From: Aldehydirespirator sp965116965
Lineage (GTDB): Bacteria > Actinomycetota > Acidimicrobiia > Acidimicrobiales > Aldehydirespiratoraceae
Assembly (NCBI GenBank): GCA_965116965.1
Contig: OZ220743.1
Span: 2,542,001-2,606,000 of the forward strand
Direction of reading: 5' to 3'
DNA: 64,000 nucleotides
Made by a program: the position numbers and the translations under genes. Positions 47,078-56,692 of this stretch are shown piece by piece. Position 1 is the first letter of the stretch. Each line of letters opens with the position of its first letter. The notes under the pieces were generated by a model. It did not search any database. It saw only the letters and a list, made by a program, of their open reading frames with translations, and had not been told where the DNA came from.

Positions 47078-47131
47078 TGTCTAGTGCCCAGATCGTCGCC
47101 AATTTCGGGGTGATCAGGTTGGGCTGGGGTG

Positions 47132-49354
47132 TCAGGACAGGTCGAAGCGGTCCAGGTTCATGACCTTGTGCCAGGCGGCCACGAAGTCGTGCACGAACTT
47201 CTCCTGCGCGTCGTCGGATCCGTAGACCTCGGCGATGGCCCGCAGCTGCGAGTTCGAGCCGAACACCAGGTCGACCGCGGTGGCCGTCCAGCGGAGCTCG
47301 CCGCTGTCGCGGTCGCGGCCCTCGTAGACGTGCTCGGTCTCCGACACCCGCCACTCGGTGCCCATGTCGAGCAGGTTCACGAAGAAGTCGTTGGTCAGCG
47401 TCCCGGCCCGGCCGGTGAGCACGCCCAGCGACGATCCCGCCGAGTTCGTTCCCAGGGCCCGCATGCCGCCGACCAGCACCGTCATCTCCGGGGCGGTCAG
47501 CGACAGCAGGCTGGCCTTGTCGACCAGCACCGTCTCGGGACGGCGCTTGTCGCCGGAGCGCCAGTAGTTGCGGAACCCGTCGGCGGTCGGCTCCAGCACC
47601 GCGAACGACTCGACGTCGGTCTGCTCCGGCGAGGCGTCGGTGCGCCCCGGCGAGAAGGGGACCGTGACCTCGACCCCGGCACGCCGGGCGGCCTCCTCGA
47701 CGGCCGCGCCGCCGCCGAGCACGATCAGATCGGCCTGCGACACCCGCTTGCCGGCCTCCGAAGTGCGGTTGAACCCGGCCTGGATGCCCTCCAGCGCGTC
47801 CAGCACCTCGGCCAGAGACGCCGGATCGTTGGCCTCCCAGTCGATCTGCGGGGCGAGCCGGACACGGGCGCCGTTGGCCCCGCCGCGCATGTCGCTGTCG
47901 CGGAACGTCGACGCCGACGCCCAGGCGGCCGCCACCAGCTGCGACACAGAGAGCCCGGACTCCAGGATCTGAGCCTTGAGGGCGGCCACGTCGGCGTCGT
48001 CCACCAGGTCGTGGTCGACGGCGGGGACGGGGTCCTGCCAGATCAACTCCTCGTCGGGGACCTCCGGACCCAGGTACCGGGCCACCGGCCCCATGTCGCG
48101 GTGCACCAGCTTGAACCACGCCCGGGCGAAGGCGTCGGCGAACTCGTCGGGGTTCTCCAGGAAGCGCCGTGAGATCGGCTCGTAGTCCGGGTCCATGCGC
48201 AGCGACAGGTCGGTGGTCAGCATCACCGGGGTGTGGCTCTTCGACGGGTCGTGGGCGTCGGGCACGGTGCCGGCCCCGCCGCCGTCGACGGGAACCCACT
48301 GCCAGGCCCCGGCGGGGCTCTTGGTCAGCTCCCACTCGTAGGCGAACAGGGTCTCGAAGAAGGAGTTGTCCCACGCCACCGGGGTAGGGGTCCAGGCGCC
48401 CTCCAGGCCGCTGGTGATCGAGTCGCCGCCCACACCGGTGCCGAAGGTGCTGGTCCAGCCCAGGCCCTGCTCCTCCAGGCCGGCACCCTCGGGCTCGGGG
48501 CCGACGTACTGGTCGCCGTCGGCCGCGCCGTGCGTCTTGCCGAAGGTGTGGCCCCCGGCGATCAGCGCCACCGTCTCGGCGTCGTCCATGGCCATGCGCG
48601 CGAACGTCTCTCGGATGTCGCGGGCCGCGGCCAGCGGGTCGGGCGTGCCGTTGGGGCCCTCGGGGTTCACGTAGATGAGGCCCATCTGGACCGCGCCGAG
48701 CGGGTCGGCGAGCTCCCGGTCGCCGCTGTAGCGCTCGTCGTCGAGCCAGCCGGTCTCGGGGCCCCAGTAGACGTCCTCCTCGGGCTCCCACACGTCCACC
48801 CGGCCGCCGCCGAAGCCGAACGTCTTGAAGCCCATCGACTCCAGAGCCACGTTGCCGGCCAGGATCATCAGGTCGGCCCACGAGATCTTGCGGCCGTACT
48901 TCTGCTTCACCGGCCACAGCACCCGGCGGGCCTTGTCGAGGTTGGCGTTGTCGGGCCAGCTGTTGAGCGGCGCGAACCGGTGGGTGCCCGAGCCGCCGCC
49001 GCCCCGCCCGTCGTGGATGCGGTAGGTGCCGGCGCTGTGCCACGTCATGCGGATGATCAGCGGCCCGTAGTGGCCGTAGTCGGCCGGCCACCAGTCCTGC
49101 GACGTGGTCAGCACGTCGGCGAGGTCGGCCTTCACTGCGGCGAGGTCGAGGCTGTTGAACTCGGCGGCGTAGTCGAAGCCGTCGCCCATCGGGTCGATCT
49201 GGGCGGAGTTCTTGTTCAGCGGCCGCAGGTTCAACTGCTCGGGCCACCAGTGCTGGTTGGCCAGCGAGCCCATGGCCGCAGGCGTCTGGTGCAGCACGGG
49301 GCACCCTCCGGCGGGCGCGGCTTCGGCAGCGGGACTGGTGTCTTGGGTGGTCAT
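47132..49354 (-). CDS. katG: Catalase-peroxidase KatG
   Basis: A 740-aa bifunctional haem catalase-peroxidase. Distal Arg102, Trp105 and His106 (MTWHSAGTYR), Tyr228 and Met254 complete the Met-Tyr-Trp adduct; the proximal haem ligand is His269 (GGHTFGKTHG). Length is normal for the fused two-domain enzyme. It lies 39 bp downstream of a fur-family gene, as furA-katG does in mycobacteria. Confidence 0.97.
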   Translation of the reverse strand: MTTQDTSPAAEAAPAGGCPVLHQTPAAMGSLANQHWWPEQLNLRPLNKNSAQIDPMGDGFDYAAEFNSLDLAAVKADLADVLTTSQDWWPADYGHYGPLIIRMTWHSAGTYRIHDGRGGGGSGTHRFAPLNSWPDNANLDKARRVLWPVKQKYGRKISWADLMILAGNVALESMGFKTFGFGGGRVDVWEPEEDVYWGPETGWLDDERYSGDRELADPLGAVQMGLIYVNPEGPNGTPDPLAAARDIRETFARMAMDDAETVALIAGGHTFGKTHGAADGDQYVGPEPEGAGLEEQGLGWTSTFGTGVGGDSITSGLEGAWTPTPVAWDNSFFETLFAYEWELTKSPAGAWQWVPVDGGGAGTVPDAHDPSKSHTPVMLTTDLSLRMDPDYEPISRRFLENPDEFADAFARAWFKLVHRDMGPVARYLGPEVPDEELIWQDPVPAVDHDLVDDADVAALKAQILESGLSVSQLVAAAWASASTFRDSDMRGGANGARVRLAPQIDWEANDPASLAEVLDALEGIQAGFNRTSEAGKRVSQADLIVLGGGAAVEEAARRAGVEVTVPFSPGRTDASPEQTDVESFAVLEPTADGFRNYWRSGDKRRPETVLVDKASLLSLTAPEMTVLVGGMRALGTNSAGSSLGVLTGRAGTLTNDFFVNLLDMGTEWRVSETEHVYEGRDRDSGELRWTATAVDLVFGSNSQLRAIAEVYGSDDAQEKFVHDFVAAWHKVMNLDRFDLS

Positions 49355-49393
49355 CAGTGCTCCTTGGCTGTTGGGGGGTTGATGGTGTCGACC

Positions 49394-49834
49394 TCAAGTG
49401 TCCTGGCCGGCGGCGACGGGCGCTTTCCGGCAGGCGGGGCAGCAGCCCCAGTAGATGACCTCGGCCTCGTCGATGTCGAAGCCGAAGTCGTCGTCGACCT
49501 CCAGGCACGGCCGGTAGCCGGCCGCGCAGTCGACGTCGACCATACGGCCGCACTCGCGGCACACCAGGTGGTGGTGGTTGTCGTCGACCCGGTCCTCGTA
49601 GCGGGCCGGCGACCGGGCCGGCTGGATGCGCCGGATCAGGCCCTTGTCGGCCAGCACACCCAGCGCGTCGAACACCGCCTGCCGAGAGACGGAGCCGATG
49701 CTGGCCCGCACATCTCCGACGAGATCGTCGGCGGTGGCGTGGGGGCGGGCCGACACCGCGGTCAGCACGGCCAGCCGCTGGGCGGTCACCTGGAGGCTGT
49801 GGTCCCGAAGCAGCTGCCGGGCGTCATGGATCAT
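49394..49834 (-). CDS. Fur-family regulator (FurA-like)
   Basis: A 146-aa repressor from ATG 49834 (or 49843). Winged helix LQVTAQRLAVLTAV and SRQAVFDALGVL; metal and zinc sites HHHLVCRECG and CCPAC. By analogy with FurA it represses itself and katG and is relieved by peroxide. The palindrome upstream is its likely operator. Confidence 0.88.
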   Translation of the reverse strand: MIHDARQLLRDHSLQVTAQRLAVLTAVSARPHATADDLVGDVRASIGSVSRQAVFDALGVLADKGLIRRIQPARSPARYEDRVDDNHHHLVCRECGRMVDVDCAAGYRPCLEVDDDFGFDIDEAEVIYWGCCPACRKAPVAAGQDT

Positions 49835-49855
49835 GGCCGCCACTATAGCAACTAT

Positions 49856-49872
49856 TCTGGACTAAATCCAGA
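49856..49872. promoter_or_regulatory. Candidate FurA operator
   Basis: TCTGGA-CTAAA-TCCAGA inverted repeat, 22 bp upstream of the fur gene in a locally AT-rich stretch (ACTATAGCAACTATTC beside it on the complement). Position and symmetry fit autoregulation of the fur-katG operon. Confidence 0.65.
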
Positions 49873-49888
49873 CTTTGATTGAGTCCGA

Positions 49889-49917
49889 TCCGAGATTGAT
49901 GGCGATATGGGACCTCC
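49889..49917 (+). repeat. Dispersed 29-bp repeat, copy 1
   Basis: Begins TCCGAGATTGATGGCGATAT and ends CCTCC. 27 of 29 bases match the inverted copy at 61946-61974. It lies between the fur promoter and the 3' end of the next hydrolase gene. Confidence 0.8.
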
Positions 49918-49933
49918 AAAGTCCGACTCGTCC

Positions 49934-50926
49934 TCAATCCCGTGGCGCAGCGGCCCAGGGAGTCGGGGCCATGACCTCGGTCCAGAACGACATCATGTCC
50001 TCGTAGAAGACCGGCACGAGATCGGAGTTGCCCGAGATGTGGGCGCCGCGGACCCCGAAGCCGGCCTCGATGGCGTAGAGGAACCCGTCGCGGTCGACCA
50101 GGTCAGGATCGGGCTCGTCGGAGGTGGGGAGGATGAAGGCGCCGTCGTCGGCGATGTAGAAGGTGGGCGCACCCGGCGTCACCGAGGCCTCCGGGATGTG
50201 CTCCAGCGGAGTGGTGCGGTCGAAGCTGTGGTTGGCCCCGGCCACGATCCGCACGGTGGCGTCGCAGCCCGCGGCCCGCATGGCGTGGATGTGGGCCTGG
50301 ACCTGCACCGGCGGGCACCAGTCGTCGCGGTCGCCGATGATCGCCCGGACCCGGGTGGCGCCAACGGAGGGGTCGAGGAACTGCTGCCCCGACCAGGGAT
50401 AGGCGGCGTACACGCCGATGAGCTTGGGGGCGCGGGCTGCCGCGGCGAAGTGCACCGACGCCGCGCTCAGCACGGCCGAGCCGCCCCGGCTGTGGCCCTG
50501 GGCTCCGACACGGGACGTGTCGATGTCGGGGCGGGCCGCGAGGGCCTCGGCGGCGGCCAGGACGTCCCAGGCGCTGGCCGCGAACGAGAACTGGACCTGC
50601 CGCACGACAGTGCTGACGACGCTGCGGGTGCTGAACGGGTCGATGACGCACGCCGCGACATTCCCGCCGGTGATTGCGGCTGCGATCTCCATGTGGTGCA
50701 GCTGGAGCCCGAGGCTGCCCGGAGCGATGATCACCACCGGGTGCGGCCCCGGCCCGCCGGGCAGGAAGAGCTTGGCCCACAGGTCCTGGCGGGGCATGGC
50801 GCCGGTGTCGGAGATCGCCTGATGGAAGTTCCTGGGGTTGGCCGACGGGATCGTCAGCGCCTCGCCGGCCAGGCCGTTGGCCAGACGGAAGCCATGGTCG
50901 CGGATGGCGTCGTCGTCGATGTCCAT
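49934..50926 (-). CDS. Alpha/beta hydrolase, dienelactone hydrolase-like
   Basis: A 330-aa serine hydrolase. Nucleophile elbow GAQGHSRGGSAVL (Ser), acid in IGDRDDWCPP, His in GANHSFDRT. The early segment WAKLFLPGGPGPHPVVIIAPG is typical of this group. No signal peptide. Substrate unknown. It is divergent from the SDR gene at 50980. Confidence 0.83.
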   Translation of the reverse strand: MDIDDDAIRDHGFRLANGLAGEALTIPSANPRNFHQAISDTGAMPRQDLWAKLFLPGGPGPHPVVIIAPGSLGLQLHHMEIAAAITGGNVAACVIDPFSTRSVVSTVVRQVQFSFAASAWDVLAAAEALAARPDIDTSRVGAQGHSRGGSAVLSAASVHFAAAARAPKLIGVYAAYPWSGQQFLDPSVGATRVRAIIGDRDDWCPPVQVQAHIHAMRAAGCDATVRIVAGANHSFDRTTPLEHIPEASVTPGAPTFYIADDGAFILPTSDEPDPDLVDRDGFLYAIEAGFGVRGAHISGNSDLVPVFYEDMMSFWTEVMAPTPWAAAPRD

Positions 50927-50979
50927 AGAGTGCCCGGCAGATTAGAGGCTGCGAGCCTCGTCCATCAGGAGCCAGAGCA

Positions 50980-51798
50980 ATGAGCAAAGTCGTGCTGATC
51001 ACCGGAGCATCGGCGGGCATGGGCCGCGCGGCCGCCATCCTGCTGGCCCGCCAGGGCCACCGGGTCTACGCCGGAGCCCGCCGGCTGGACCGCATGGCGG
51101 ACCTGGCCGACTGCGGCGCCACCCCGGTCGAGCTGGACGTGACCAAGGGCGACGACAACGAGCGGGTCGTCAAGCAGGTCGTCGACCGCGAGGGACGGAT
51201 CGACGTGTTGATCAACAACGCGGGCTTCGGCCTCTACGGACCCGTCGAGGAGGTCCCCCTCGACGACGCCAGGTACCAGTTCGAGGTGAACCTCTTCGGC
51301 GCGGCCCACCTCACCCAGCTGGTGCTGCCCCACATGAGGTCGCAGGGTTCGGGCCGGATCGTCAACGTCTCGTCGGTCGGGGGCAAGGTCTACTCGCCCT
51401 TCGGGTCGTGGTACCACGCCACCAAGCACGCCCTGGAGGGCTGGTCGGACTGCCTGCGCTTCGAGACCGCGCCCTTCAACATCCAGGTCGTGCTCATCGA
51501 GCCGGGCCTGATCAAGACCGAGTTCGGCGATGTCGCCGAGGACCTGATGATGAAGAACCACGACGCCGGCGCATACCAGGCTCAGATGGCGCCGCTCCTC
51601 AAGATGAGGAGCAACCCCCGCATAAGGAACCGCGGCACCAGGGCCGAGGTGCTCGCCAAGGTCTACGCCGAGGCCGCGACCACCGACAAGCCGCGCCGCC
51701 GGTACGTCAAGGGAATGCTGGGCCGACCGGCGCTGTTCATCCGCAAGTGGCTGGGCGACGCCGTCTACGAGTTCACGCTGCGCCTCGCCATCCGGTAG
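50980..51798 (+). CDS. SDR-family oxidoreductase
   Basis: A 272-aa classical SDR: TGASAGMGRAAA cofactor loop, NNAGFGLYGPVEEV, catalytic WYHATKHAL, and a C-terminal extension. This form (FGLYG, then EPGLIKTEF) is typical of oxidoreductases acting on hydrophobic ketones. ATG 50980 sits behind AGGAGC. Confidence 0.87.
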   Translation: MSKVVLITGASAGMGRAAAILLARQGHRVYAGARRLDRMADLADCGATPVELDVTKGDDNERVVKQVVDREGRIDVLINNAGFGLYGPVEEVPLDDARYQFEVNLFGAAHLTQLVLPHMRSQGSGRIVNVSSVGGKVYSPFGSWYHATKHALEGWSDCLRFETAPFNIQVVLIEPGLIKTEFGDVAEDLMMKNHDAGAYQAQMAPLLKMRSNPRIRNRGTRAEVLAKVYAEAATTDKPRRRYVKGMLGRPALFIRKWLGDAVYEFTLRLAIR

Positions 51799-51823
51799 GC
51801 GACCTCCACCGAACGCCGCCACC

Positions 51824-51920
51824 AGCCGGGTTCCCATCCGCCGGGCTCAAGACGAGCTTGGCGCCTTCCAGCTCGCCGTCTTCCAGGTCGCTACGAGCCG
51901 GGTTCCCATCCGCCGGGCTC
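51824..51920. repeat. 25-bp direct repeat at the Rieske 3' end, 72 bp apart
   Basis: AGCCGGGTTCCCATCCGCCG plus GGCTC occurs at 51824-51848 and 51896-51920. The second copy encodes the end of the Rieske oxygenase (EPGGWEPGS); the first lies beyond its stop. A local duplication of the gene end is likely. The 72-bp spacing equals that of the repeats at 59473. Confidence 0.75.
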
Positions 51921-53228
51921 GAGGCCGAGGTACTGCTCCAGGTGGCGGTGCATGTTGATGATCCGGCACTCCTCGCCCGACAGCACGATGTGGGACAGCC
52001 CAGGCTGGTGCAGGCCGGCCTGCATGGTGCGGATCACGCTCAGGTCCTGGTTGAGCACGAACCCGAAGTCGGCCTTGTCGAGGGGCACGGTGACGTGAAG
52101 CGGCGATGAGGCCGGGGCCTCCGCCGACGGCGTCCGGCGGAGGTTGATGATGGCCAGCTCGCCCTCGTCGGGGCTGGGACCGGGTCGGGCCGTCATCACG
52201 GTGAACAGGTCGGCGCTCACCAGCACCGTGGTATTGGGGAACAGGTTGTACTGGCTGAGGCTGGTGATCTGGGCGGTGTCGTAACCCGACAGGTCGACGC
52301 CCAGGCCGGCCTGATGGTCCCTGATCTTCTGGGCGATCACGTCCTGGAGGGTCTGCCCCTCAAGCACATCGGGAGCGTCGCACTGGTCCCGGTACTGCGG
52401 ACCCATGCGCCCGCCCTGAGTCGCCACGAAGGAGTCCCAAACCGTCTGGTCGTCCACGTTGCGGCCCAGTCGGGGGCTGGGCACTCCGTAGGCCTGGTAG
52501 GACGCGCTGTGGCGGTCCCAGACGCGCTGCGGTGCGTTGACGTCATCGATGCTGGCCAGCAGCTCGCGGTGCAGGCCCTGCACGTGGTAGGTCTCCGAGA
52601 AGCCCTCGTTCACCACCTTCCAGTTGCAGTTCACCGGAGTGACGGTGGAGTAGTCGCTGCGGAACTCGTCCAGATCGGCCCAGGCGACGTCGCCGGGAAT
52701 GCCCTCCAGCCACCCGTCCAGCGGCTCGGCCCCGAGGTCCAGGTTCACGAACACCAGCCGGGCCCAGGTGTCCACCCGGACGGGCACCAAACCCAGCTCC
52801 TCATTGCGCAGCGGGCCGAAGCCTCGCCGCGACGGCACCTCGCGCAACCGGCCGGTGAGATCCCACGCCCACCGGTGATAGGGGCAGCGAAGCTCACTCG
52901 CCCCGGAGCCCGAGCCCGCGCAGATGGTGTTGCCCCGGTGGCGGCAGGCGTTCTGGAAGCCTCTCAGCACACCGTCGTCGCCCCGCACCAGCAGGACCGA
53001 GTGCCGGCCCAGCCGGTGCTCGAACCAGTCGCCGGGCTCCGAGACGTGGTCCGTGGTGCAGGCCACATGCCACACCCTGGGCCACAGCCGCTCATGCTCT
53101 AGTTCGGCGAACGCCGTGGAGGTGTAGCGCTCGACCGGGATCCTCACCGGGGCCTCTGCGGCCAGTCCCGAAGCGGTGACCGCGGTGCCGAGGATCTCGG
53201 CTTCGTCCAAGGGTGCAGTGTCAAACAT
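51891..53228 (-). CDS. Rieske non-haem iron oxygenase, alpha subunit
   Basis: A 445-aa ring-hydroxylating or demethylating oxygenase. Rieske cluster ligands: CRHRGN (Cys-x-His) and CPYHRWAWD (Cys-x2-His). Mononuclear iron site NEGFSETYHVQGLHRE with two histidines. ATG 53228 is chosen; upstream codons are not family-like. It is divergent from the GcvT-like gene with 74 bp between. No reductase is adjacent. Substrate unknown. Confidence 0.9.
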   Translation of the reverse strand: MFDTAPLDEAEILGTAVTASGLAAEAPVRIPVERYTSTAFAELEHERLWPRVWHVACTTDHVSEPGDWFEHRLGRHSVLLVRGDDGVLRGFQNACRHRGNTICAGSGSGASELRCPYHRWAWDLTGRLREVPSRRGFGPLRNEELGLVPVRVDTWARLVFVNLDLGAEPLDGWLEGIPGDVAWADLDEFRSDYSTVTPVNCNWKVVNEGFSETYHVQGLHRELLASIDDVNAPQRVWDRHSASYQAYGVPSPRLGRNVDDQTVWDSFVATQGGRMGPQYRDQCDAPDVLEGQTLQDVIAQKIRDHQAGLGVDLSGYDTAQITSLSQYNLFPNTTVLVSADLFTVMTARPGPSPDEGELAIINLRRTPSAEAPASSPLHVTVPLDKADFGFVLNQDLSVIRTMQAGLHQPGLSHIVLSGEECRIINMHRHLEQYLGLEPGGWEPGS

Positions 53229-53302
53229 CCCCCCATCGTTGCACACGGGTCGGGTGGCTACCCTGAGCCGGCCCACCAAGAGGCCGAGCGCATAGAGGAG
53301 CG

Positions 53303-54508
53303 ATGCAGGCATCAATGACCCGGGACCGGCACTACTACATCGAGTCGTTCGGCACGATCCAGCTGAGCGCGTTCCGCATCGGGCAGTCGCCGTTCGCCCA
53401 CCGCTACGCGACCGATCAGACGATCTTCTGCCTGTACTGCGACCGCCTCTACCCGGTGAAGACGGCCTCCGACGAGGACCCCATCCCCAACTACTGGAAA
53501 CTGCGTCGCGGCGTCATGCTGTACGACGTTCCGGAGAAGCCGCTCGAGATCGTCGGCCCCGACGCGGGCCGGCTGCTCGAGAAGGTCCTCACCTGCCGGG
53601 TCGGGACGCTCCCGGTCGGGCGAGCCCGCTACGGCCTGGCCTGCCATGCCGACGGCGCCATCCTCATGGACGGCGTGGTGATGCGGCTGGCCCCGGACCG
53701 GTTCTGGTACGTCAAGGCCAACGGCGAGTTCCAGAGCTGGCTCGAGGCCAATGCCATCGGTCTCGACGTCAGGGTCTCGGACCCGGATTCGCGGGTGCTG
53801 CAGATCCAGGGACCGCAGTCGCTCCATGTGCTCGACGCGGCCATAGGGGGCGGGCTGCCGGAGGACTTCAAGTACTTCCATGCCGACTTCTTCGACGTCT
53901 GCGGCCAGCGTCTGTGGGTGTCGCGCACCGGGTGGACGGGGGAGGTGGGGATCGAGGTCTACTGCAACAGCGGCCCCGAACCCACCGACCACGACGCCCT
54001 CTGGGACGGCCTGTTCGCCTGCGGAGAGCCCTTCGGGATGGAGTTCAGCTCGTCTTCGTCGATGGGCCTGCGGCGAATCGAGTCGGGAATCCTCGACAAC
54101 GGCACCGACATCGAGCCCGGGTTGACGCCCTACGGCGCCGGTCTCGGGCAGTTCGTCAAGCTCGACAAAGGCGACTTCATCGGCCGGGACGCACTGGAGA
54201 CCGCTGATCGCAGCCAACTGCTGTTCGGCCTGGTCTGCGCCACCGCCACCCCGGAAGCCGGCATGAACGTCCACTTCGACGGCGGCCCGGTCGGCCACAT
54301 GACCTCCGGATCGTGGTCGCCGACGCTCGACGCCGGCATCGGCTACGTGCGTTTCGATGAGCGGTTGCCGGGCGACGACTGGAACGGCAAGACGGTCTGG
54401 TTGCGCGACCGCGACGGAACGTCCCATGAGGCCACCGTCGACACCCTTCCGTTCGTCGACAAGGAGAAGCAGCTGCCCCGGGCCTTGTGGAACGATTCCG
54501 GTAGCTGA
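53303..54508 (+). CDS. GcvT-like aminomethyltransferase family protein
   Basis: A 401-aa folate-dependent methyl-transfer protein of the GcvT family (glycine cleavage T protein, DMSP demethylase DmdA, sarcosine oxidase domains). Signatures: YDVPEKPLEIVGPDA, LQIQGPQS, SRTGWTGEVGIEVYC and RIESGILDNG. With the Rieske oxygenase and amidohydrolase next door, O- or N-demethylation of a small organic compound is plausible. Start may be ATG 53303 or 53315. Confidence 0.85.
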   Translation: MQASMTRDRHYYIESFGTIQLSAFRIGQSPFAHRYATDQTIFCLYCDRLYPVKTASDEDPIPNYWKLRRGVMLYDVPEKPLEIVGPDAGRLLEKVLTCRVGTLPVGRARYGLACHADGAILMDGVVMRLAPDRFWYVKANGEFQSWLEANAIGLDVRVSDPDSRVLQIQGPQSLHVLDAAIGGGLPEDFKYFHADFFDVCGQRLWVSRTGWTGEVGIEVYCNSGPEPTDHDALWDGLFACGEPFGMEFSSSSSMGLRRIESGILDNGTDIEPGLTPYGAGLGQFVKLDKGDFIGRDALETADRSQLLFGLVCATATPEAGMNVHFDGGPVGHMTSGSWSPTLDAGIGYVRFDERLPGDDWNGKTVWLRDRDGTSHEATVDTLPFVDKEKQLPRALWNDSGS

Positions 54509-54539
54509 CTAATCCGATCACGCCCGCAGGGAGGCCTGG

Positions 54540-55556
54540 ATGGATCTGAACCGCTTCGAGTGGCTGGCGCGGCGGCAAGAGGATGCCGTCGACCCGGACC
54601 GGACGATCGTCGATCCGCACCACCACCTGTGGGACGGCCATCAGTGGCGGGGGATCTTCGGCGCGTACCTGGCGCCTGAGCTGCTGGAGGATCTGACCGG
54701 CAGCCACAACGTGGTCAAGACGGTGTTCGTCGACTGCATATCGCACTACGACGCCGGGTGCGCCGAGCACATGAAGCCGGTGGGGGAGACCGCCTTCGTG
54801 GCCGGCGAGGCCGACGCGCTCGACGCTGCCGGCGGTCCGACCATCGCGGGGATCGTCAGCCACGCCGACCTGATGCGGGGAGACGCGGTCGAGGAGGTCC
54901 TGGCCGCCCACGATGCGGCCGGCCGGGGCCGGTTCCGGGGGATCCGCCACGCCACCGGCTGGGACGCCAGCCACGAGATCCACAACAGCCACAGCAACCC
55001 GTTCGAGCACATGATGGGCACCGCGGAGTTCCTCGCCGGAGCCCGACGACTGGCGGCGATGGGGTTCAGCTTCGACGCCTGGCTGTACCACCCCCAGCTC
55101 CCGGAGTTGGCCGCGCTGGCCGGAGCCGTGCCGGAGTTGACGATCGTGCTCAACCATCTGGGCGGGCCGCTCGGGATCGGTCCCTACAACCACGATCGCG
55201 ACCGGGTCCGGGCCGATTGGAGGGAGTCGATGCGGCTGGTGGCGGGCTGCGGAAACGTGGTGCTCAAAGTGGGCGGCATCGGCATGGACATGTACTACGG
55301 CACGGGCTGGATGAACCGGGAGGCGCCGCCGGGATCGGAGGAGGTGGCCGATCACTGGGGCGACGACGTGCGGTTCTGCATCGACGCCTTCGGGCCCCAC
55401 CGCTGCATGTTCGAGTCCAACTTCCCCGTCGACCGCCAGACGCTGCCGTATCCCGTGCTCTGGAACGCTCTGCAGATCATGGCGGCCGGCTACAGCGAAG
55501 CCGAGCAGGAGGACCTGTTCTCGGGCACCGCCGCCCGGATATACGGGCTGTCGTGA
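54540..55556 (+). CDS. Amidohydrolase-family metal-dependent hydrolase
   Basis: A 338-aa TIM-barrel hydrolase (amidohydrolase-2 type). The metal-binding HxH is in VDPHHHLWDG; further parts are GIRHATGWD, LNHLGGP and FESNFPVDR. Members hydrolyse lactones or decarboxylate small acids. It lies 31 bp after the GcvT gene and overlaps the acyl-CoA dehydrogenase start (GTGA), so these three form one operon. Confidence 0.85.
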   Translation: MDLNRFEWLARRQEDAVDPDRTIVDPHHHLWDGHQWRGIFGAYLAPELLEDLTGSHNVVKTVFVDCISHYDAGCAEHMKPVGETAFVAGEADALDAAGGPTIAGIVSHADLMRGDAVEEVLAAHDAAGRGRFRGIRHATGWDASHEIHNSHSNPFEHMMGTAEFLAGARRLAAMGFSFDAWLYHPQLPELAALAGAVPELTIVLNHLGGPLGIGPYNHDRDRVRADWRESMRLVAGCGNVVLKVGGIGMDMYYGTGWMNREAPPGSEEVADHWGDDVRFCIDAFGPHRCMFESNFPVDRQTLPYPVLWNALQIMAAGYSEAEQEDLFSGTAARIYGLS

Positions 55557-56665
55557 GCCTCGACTTCTCGATGCGCCCCGAGTGGGAGGCGCTGCGGGCC
55601 CGGGCCCGGGGCGTGGCCCAGCAGGGGGTGGCCGGCTACGGCCGGTGGAGCGACTCGTGGATCAACGGCCACTCCAAGGAGTTCTCCAAGGTGCTGGCGG
55701 CCGAGGGCTTCATCGGGATGACCTGGCCGGCCGAATACGGCGGGGGAGGCCGCCCCGGCATCGAGCGCACCATCATGGCAGAGGAGATGATCAGCGCCGG
55801 CGCTCCCATCGCGGCCAGCTGGTTCGCCGACCGCCAGATGGGCCCGTCCATCTACAGCTACGGCACCGATGCCCAGAAGGCCGAGTTCCTGCCCGGGATG
55901 CTGTCGGGGGAGGCGTCCTGGTGCATCGGGATGAGCGAGCCGGACGCCGGGTCCGACCTGGCCTCTCTCAAGACGTCGGCGGACCGCGACGGGGACCACT
56001 ACGTCGTCAACGGCCAGAAGATCTGGACCAGCGGCGCGGCCAGCGCCGACTACTGCTACGCGATCTGCCGCACCAGCCGCGAGGGTCCGCCCCACCGGGG
56101 TCTCAGCGAGTTGATCGTGCCCATGGGCCTCGACGGCATCGAGGTGCGGCCGGTGCGCGACATGGTCGGCAACTCGCATTTCTGCGAGATCTTCCTCACC
56201 GACGTGCGGGTGCCGGTCGCCAACCTCGTCGGCACCGAGGGCGGGGCGTTCAAGCAGACCATGGTGCAGCTCGGCTACGAGCGCGGCGGCATCGACCGGC
56301 TGGTGTCCAACCGGCCCCTGTACGAACTGGCCTTGGATCACGCTGATCTCGCCGATCCCCAGACCCGCCAGGAGATCGCGGCCATCGAGACCGGCTACCG
56401 GCTCGGACGGCTGATGGTGTACCGGGGAGCTCTCGGCGAGGGCTCCTCCGACTACAGCGCGGGCACCAAGGCGTTCTGCACCGAGCACGAGCAGCGCGTG
56501 GCCCAGTTCGCGGCGCGGGCACTGGGTCCGGCCGCCACGGTCGGGGACGCGGTGCCCACCGCCATCTGCTATGCGCCCGCGTACACGATCCAAGGCGGCA
56601 CGTCGGCCATCATGCGCAACATCATCGGCGAGCGCATCCTCGGCCTGTCCCGCGAGCCCCGCTAA
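55553..56665 (+). CDS. Acyl-CoA dehydrogenase
   Basis: A 370-aa flavoprotein. Starts at GTG 55553 overlapping the amidohydrolase stop. FAD-binding segments WCIGMSEPDAGSDLASLKT and VNGQKIWTSGA, and C-terminal QGGTSAIMRNIIGERILGL. Oxidises an acyl-CoA with an electron-transfer flavoprotein partner. Substrate unknown; role in the cluster is presumably beta-oxidation of a degradation product. Confidence 0.88.
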   Translation: MSLDFSMRPEWEALRARARGVAQQGVAGYGRWSDSWINGHSKEFSKVLAAEGFIGMTWPAEYGGGGRPGIERTIMAEEMISAGAPIAASWFADRQMGPSIYSYGTDAQKAEFLPGMLSGEASWCIGMSEPDAGSDLASLKTSADRDGDHYVVNGQKIWTSGAASADYCYAICRTSREGPPHRGLSELIVPMGLDGIEVRPVRDMVGNSHFCEIFLTDVRVPVANLVGTEGGAFKQTMVQLGYERGGIDRLVSNRPLYELALDHADLADPQTRQEIAAIETGYRLGRLMVYRGALGEGSSDYSAGTKAFCTEHEQRVAQFAARALGPAATVGDAVPTAICYAPAYTIQGGTSAIMRNIIGERILGLSREPR

Positions 56666-56692
56666 CACCGCGGCGACCCGTCCCTGAGATTT

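Noticed and set aside
47025..49562. An 845-codon open frame overlapping katG
   Set aside because: It is the alternate minus-strand frame of the real katG gene; its composition (long Arg/Gly/Pro runs) has no family content, and katG is certain.
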